From a virus, in IMG/VR virus record IMGVR_UViG_3300027730_000129, positions 1 to 25,563 of that record: a stretch of DNA of 25,563 nucleotides; one strand, given 5' to 3'. Both the position numbers and the translations under genes were made by a program. Positions 23,066-25,563 of the stretch are shown in pieces. Below the pieces are notes generated by a model. That model did not search any database. It was not told where the DNA came from and saw only the letters and a program-made list of their open reading frames with translations. Every line of letters begins with the position of its first letter. Position 1 is the first letter of the stretch.

Positions 23066-24736
23066 ATGAAAATTTATAAGAAAAAAAGTTTACTACTAGA
23101 AAGTGGTATACAAAACATAAATAAATTAGCTGACAGATATAAAAAAGCGAAAATCTACTTTCATCAGGACCTTTGACTTGACGGAGTTACAACGGCCTTG
23201 GCCATGAAAAAATATTTGGAGGATTATGGAATCAAAGTTGTTGATGCCGAAACCATTCAATACGGACCCTCAGAATTCGCCATAAAGAAACCAAATGCGA
23301 GTGGTGAGGTTATGCCAGTATTAGTAGATTTTGCTCACGGAAAACCAATGTTTGTTATTCATACTGACCACCACGATACACAAGCTGGGGCTGAATTTAC
23401 AAAATCAAAACAATTCTCACATTCAAGGTAAAATGTTAAGACGGTATCTGAAATAATATCATCAAGTGATATATTCACAAACACGGACATTCAAGCAATC
23501 TCAACGGTGGATAGTGCTGACTTTATTAGATATGGTATTACTCCACAAGATATTCTAAACTTTGATTTCAAAAACTCTAGTAAGAAGAATAGATTTATGC
23601 TCACCTTTGTTGTTAATAAATTGTTATTAACATTCAAAAGTCAGGACAATTTCTTGGAAACATTAGTTTTAGATTGTACACCATCAATTATTAGCATTTA
23701 TCTAAAGATAAGACAATTACTTGGTGGAGATTTCAATGAATTAGTTGAAGACTTATTACAGAATCAAACAGATTATACTGAACGTAGAACAACCGATAAG
23801 GACATTAACATTGAAGATAGTGTAATATTCCAATATGGGTTGGGTTATATTAGACCAAAGGGTTCGTATGATAGATATACCCCATTTATCAATAATCCAG
23901 ATGGGGACTTTTTAATAACGGCATATCCAATGGGGATGGTTCAAGTATCATGTAATCCATTTAAAGAAGATAGAAAGTTAAAAGGTATTAATCTTGGTGA
24001 AGTCAAGGATGATGTTTTAAAAGAATTTGAGGGGGAACTTAAAAAAATTAAGGTTAGATTATCAAGTTTGAAATGGATATCCGAGAGTGACCCAGGATTT
24101 AATGAAGAGTCAGTTGGTTTTACTTACAAGGACTTAAAAGCGTTATATGGGAATGTATATGAGATGATGGATGAAAGTGTCTCAGAAGAAGATTTGGAAA
24201 GAATTATGGACACCCAATTCATTAATTTAAATGAGGAAGACAAAGAAGTATTGGATAACATTGTAATTAGTGGTTGGGACATTGTTCTTAAAAATAGTGG
24301 TGGCCATAAATGTATTACCAATATATCAGGACTTAACTATTTGAAGAGATCCAACAGACCCCCCAATAAAGAGGAAAAACGACCAGCAAGAGAAACCGTT
24401 AGAGTTAATAATGTTTATAGTACTGATTTAATTGTTGAGAATATTGAGGTGGATTCAACTGTATCTAAATTGGATAAAAAAGGAAATAAAAAACCATTAT
24501 CTGATGGGCAATATTACATTCAAGATACTTCAGAAATAATGAAAATTGAAAATGGTAGGGTTGTTAAGATAGGAAAATATAATCCATTTTCGGTTAAAGA
24601 AGACGAGACACCATATGTTGGATTTGTAAAAAAAATTGCTCAATCATTTAAGGGTAAATTGGTTCAGATGATGCAAAGTGAAACCAATGTAAATGAGAGT
24701 TATTTTAGGAATATAATAAAAAGAGTATTAAGATAA
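23066..24736 (+). pseudogene. DHH/DHHA1 phosphoesterase with two in-frame stops
   Basis: A single frame from the ATG at 23066 encodes a RecJ/NrnA-like DHH phosphoesterase interrupted by TGA at 23174 and TAA at 23429. The start MKIYKKKSLLLE is a tag-like leader with an LxE site at residues 10-12. Motif I should read HxDxDG; here it is HQDL, stop, LDG, so a six-base insertion or equivalent slip carries the stop. Motif II (VDFAHG), the DHH motif (HTDHHD, 23360-23377) and motif IV (VDSAD, near 23507) all remain. A DHHA1-type GGH element lies near 24297, and the protein ends NESYFRNIIKRVLR, tag-like. Such enzymes degrade nanoRNA, cyclic dinucleotides or single-stranded DNA. The remaining open parts are 23198-23431 and 23507-24736. 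Confidence 0.8.
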
Positions 24737-24738
24737 TA

Positions 24739-25086
24739 TTAAGAGGGGAATGTAACAACATCCCCTTTTTTTATTCCCAATTTCTTGCAAGTTCCACCTT
24801 TGACTTCCAAGATATAACCACCATCTCCACAATATCTTTTACAAGGTTCATCTTCACAGGGGGGACAATTATGATAAATTTTTGTTATCTTATCACCGTC
24901 AATGAATATCATATCCAAGGATATAATACAATTTTTCATCCAAAAACAATGTTCTTGGTTTTTCATAACAAATAACATTCCGTTGAATGTTTTATCAAAG
25001 GTTTTGTTCATCATCCCTTCTTGAGTTTCTTTTGGGGATGTTTGAACTTTTACCTTGAATTTATTATCATTTATACTTAACTTCAT
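24739..25086 (-). CDS. DUF192 family protein
   Basis: This 115-residue protein has the DUF192 core: ETQEGMMNKTFDKTFNGMLFVM, then FWMKNCIISLDMIFID, then the C-terminal GGTCKKLGIKKGDVV. I start it at the ATG at 25086 because upstream frame belongs to the NUDIX leader on the other strand. A Cys-rich insertion (NCPPCEDEPCKRYCG), with five Cys, sits between the two halves and could bind metal. DUF192 proteins are widespread in bacteria and archaea with no settled function. In phages they recur as single accessory genes. Confidence 0.88.
   Translation of the reverse strand: MKLSINDNKFKVKVQTSPKETQEGMMNKTFDKTFNGMLFVMKNQEHCFWMKNCIISLDMIFIDGDKITKIYHNCPPCEDEPCKRYCGDGGYILEVKGGTCKKLGIKKGDVVTFPS
24741..24772 (+). 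terminator. rho-independent terminator at convergent gene ends
   Basis: A GGGGA-ATG / CATCCCC stem with one bulged A (24745-24752 and 24759-24765) continues as AAGA/TTTT pairs and ends in a T tract to 24772. It ends the DHH transcript. It lies inside the last codons of the minus-strand DUF192 gene, so coding and terminator sequence are shared. Confidence 0.7.
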
Positions 25087-25089
25087 ATA

Positions 25090-25098
25090 TATAAATAT
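25090..25098 (-). promoter_or_regulatory. ATATTTATA motif in the divergent DUF192/NUDIX gap
   Basis: On the minus strand ATATTTATA ends three bases before the DUF192 ATG. On the plus strand the same bases read TATAAATAT, 14 bases before the NUDIX ATG. The 26-base gap must contain signals for both genes. The very short distance on the minus strand makes a function for DUF192 doubtful. Confidence 0.3.
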
Positions 25099-25112
25099 AA
25101 GAATAATTGAAT

Positions 25113-25490
25113 ATGGGAAATTGTGCTGGTATATTATTAAAATATAAGAATCAATGTTTATTGTGTAAACGTAGTCAGAAGGGAAGTTTACCAGGTATAT
25201 GGTCAGTTCCTGGTGGACATTTAGAAAAGGGTGAAAAGATTGAGGAAGGGGCAATAAGGGAATTTAGGGAAGAAACTGGACTTCAGATTATTGATAACTT
25301 GGATTATGTTGCAACATTGAATGGTGCATCAAGAATGAAATATTATTTGTTTATGTATGAGATTTCAACAAAGGTTGATATTGATTTGGATGGTGCTAGA
25401 GATGGGTATGAACACGATGAGTGTAAATGGTTTAATAAAAAAAAACTTGCCAGAAAAGGTGGAAAAACAACTTTTTTTTATTATAAATAA
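25113..25490 (+). CDS. NUDIX hydrolase
   Basis: This 125-residue protein hydrolyses a nucleoside diphosphate linked to another group, such as a damaged or non-canonical nucleotide. The Nudix box is perfect: G35-HLEKG-E-KIEEGAI-REFREETGL (35-57). Before it, LPGIWSVPGGHL matches the MutT/NUDT15-like substrate loop. I start at the ATG at 25113 (MGNCAGILLKY) rather than the TTG at 25107. A MutT-like sanitising role or a dCTP/modified-nucleotide role alongside the methylation genes is possible. It ends in a Lys-rich tail with a poly-T region. Confidence 0.92.
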   Translation: MGNCAGILLKYKNQCLLCKRSQKGSLPGIWSVPGGHLEKGEKIEEGAIREFREETGLQIIDNLDYVATLNGASRMKYYLFMYEISTKVDIDLDGARDGYEHDECKWFNKKKLARKGGKTTFFYYK

Positions 25491-25510
25491 GATTTTTTGA
25501 AAATATTGAT

Positions 25511-25519
25511 ATATTTATA
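25511..25519 (+). promoter_or_regulatory. ATATTTATA motif near the window end
   Basis: An exact copy of the candidate late-type promoter follows the NUDIX gene. A plus-strand gene beyond the window end, perhaps from the ATG at 25547, could be its target. The remaining bases show nothing else that can be supported. Confidence 0.3.
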
Positions 25520-25563
25520 TTTCACAACCCCCAACTCCCTTTCTTTATGTTGGTTAATATATA

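Noticed and set aside
23174-23176. Selenocysteine at the in-frame TGA of the DHH gene
   Set aside because: The residue is in a metal-binding motif where Asp is expected, no convincing SECIS hairpin follows, and a TAA further on also interrupts the frame, which selenocysteine cannot explain.
1-25563. Reassigned stop codon
   Set aside because: TAA, TGA and TAG all end intact genes here, often in tight ATGA or TAATG overlaps, so no stop codon appears to be generally reassigned.

Overview
The window reads as one segment of a tailed-phage genome whose host is probably a member of the Bacteroidota. The evidence is as follows. The DNA is strongly AT-rich and nearly fully coding. Genes overlap by ATGA or TAATG junctions. 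Start codons lack Shine-Dalgarno sequences and sit in A/T-rich leaders, as in Bacteroidota. There is a 59-residue protein of the Bacteroidota histone H1-like type, a free-standing GIY-YIG homing endonuclease, and many small phage-type proteins. No tRNA, rRNA, CRISPR array, integrase or insertion sequence was seen. No gap between genes exceeds 300 bases. TAA, TGA and TAG all end genes, so the code appears to be standard.

Layout. 40-4453: a plus-strand operon of a coiled-coil membrane protein, a four-helix membrane protein, a peptidoglycan amidase-like protein, and three probable virion or head proteins. The last of these has a zinc ribbon and two calcium-loop motifs. 4502-6183: small overlapping genes, including the histone-like protein. 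6134-7853: a minus-strand unknown, a complete short DnaJ, and a tiny CxxC membrane protein. 7942-9796: a leucine-rich-repeat protein and a small unknown. 9884-11225: three genes, each preceded by a copy of the same intergenic repeat (a probable promoter), ending with a DUF932 protein. 11291-13895: PcfJ-like protein, unknown, thioredoxin, glutaredoxin. 14005-14457: a single beta-rich, probably structural gene with its own promoter-like motif and terminator. 14496-16180: a minus-strand island with an unknown, a 49-residue protein and the homing endonuclease. 16238-18357: proteins with a helical N-terminal tag. 18394-22097: small unknowns, DUF3310, and three consecutive cytosine-5 methyltransferases. 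22140-24736: a hydrophobic pre-toxin-like protein and a DHH/DHHA1 phosphoesterase interrupted by two in-frame stops. 24739-25490: DUF192 (minus) and NUDIX (plus).

The most interesting pattern is a short helical tag shared by otherwise unrelated proteins. It sits at the N-terminus of the products of 3080, 7942, 16238, 17011 and 23066, and ends in an (L/I)-x-E tripeptide. Related copies occur inside one protein and near the C-termini of others. T4 uses short N-terminal capsid-targeting sequences ending in (L/I)-x-E, which the prohead protease cuts. I infer that these genes encode proteins packaged in the head, perhaps including a membrane-active protein, a phosphoesterase and a leucine-rich-repeat protein. 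Several of their operons begin with an ATATTTATA-like motif close to the start codon, which may be the late promoter. Two tagged genes carry in-frame stops inside apparently continuous proteins. This could be real gene decay, recoding or sequence error.
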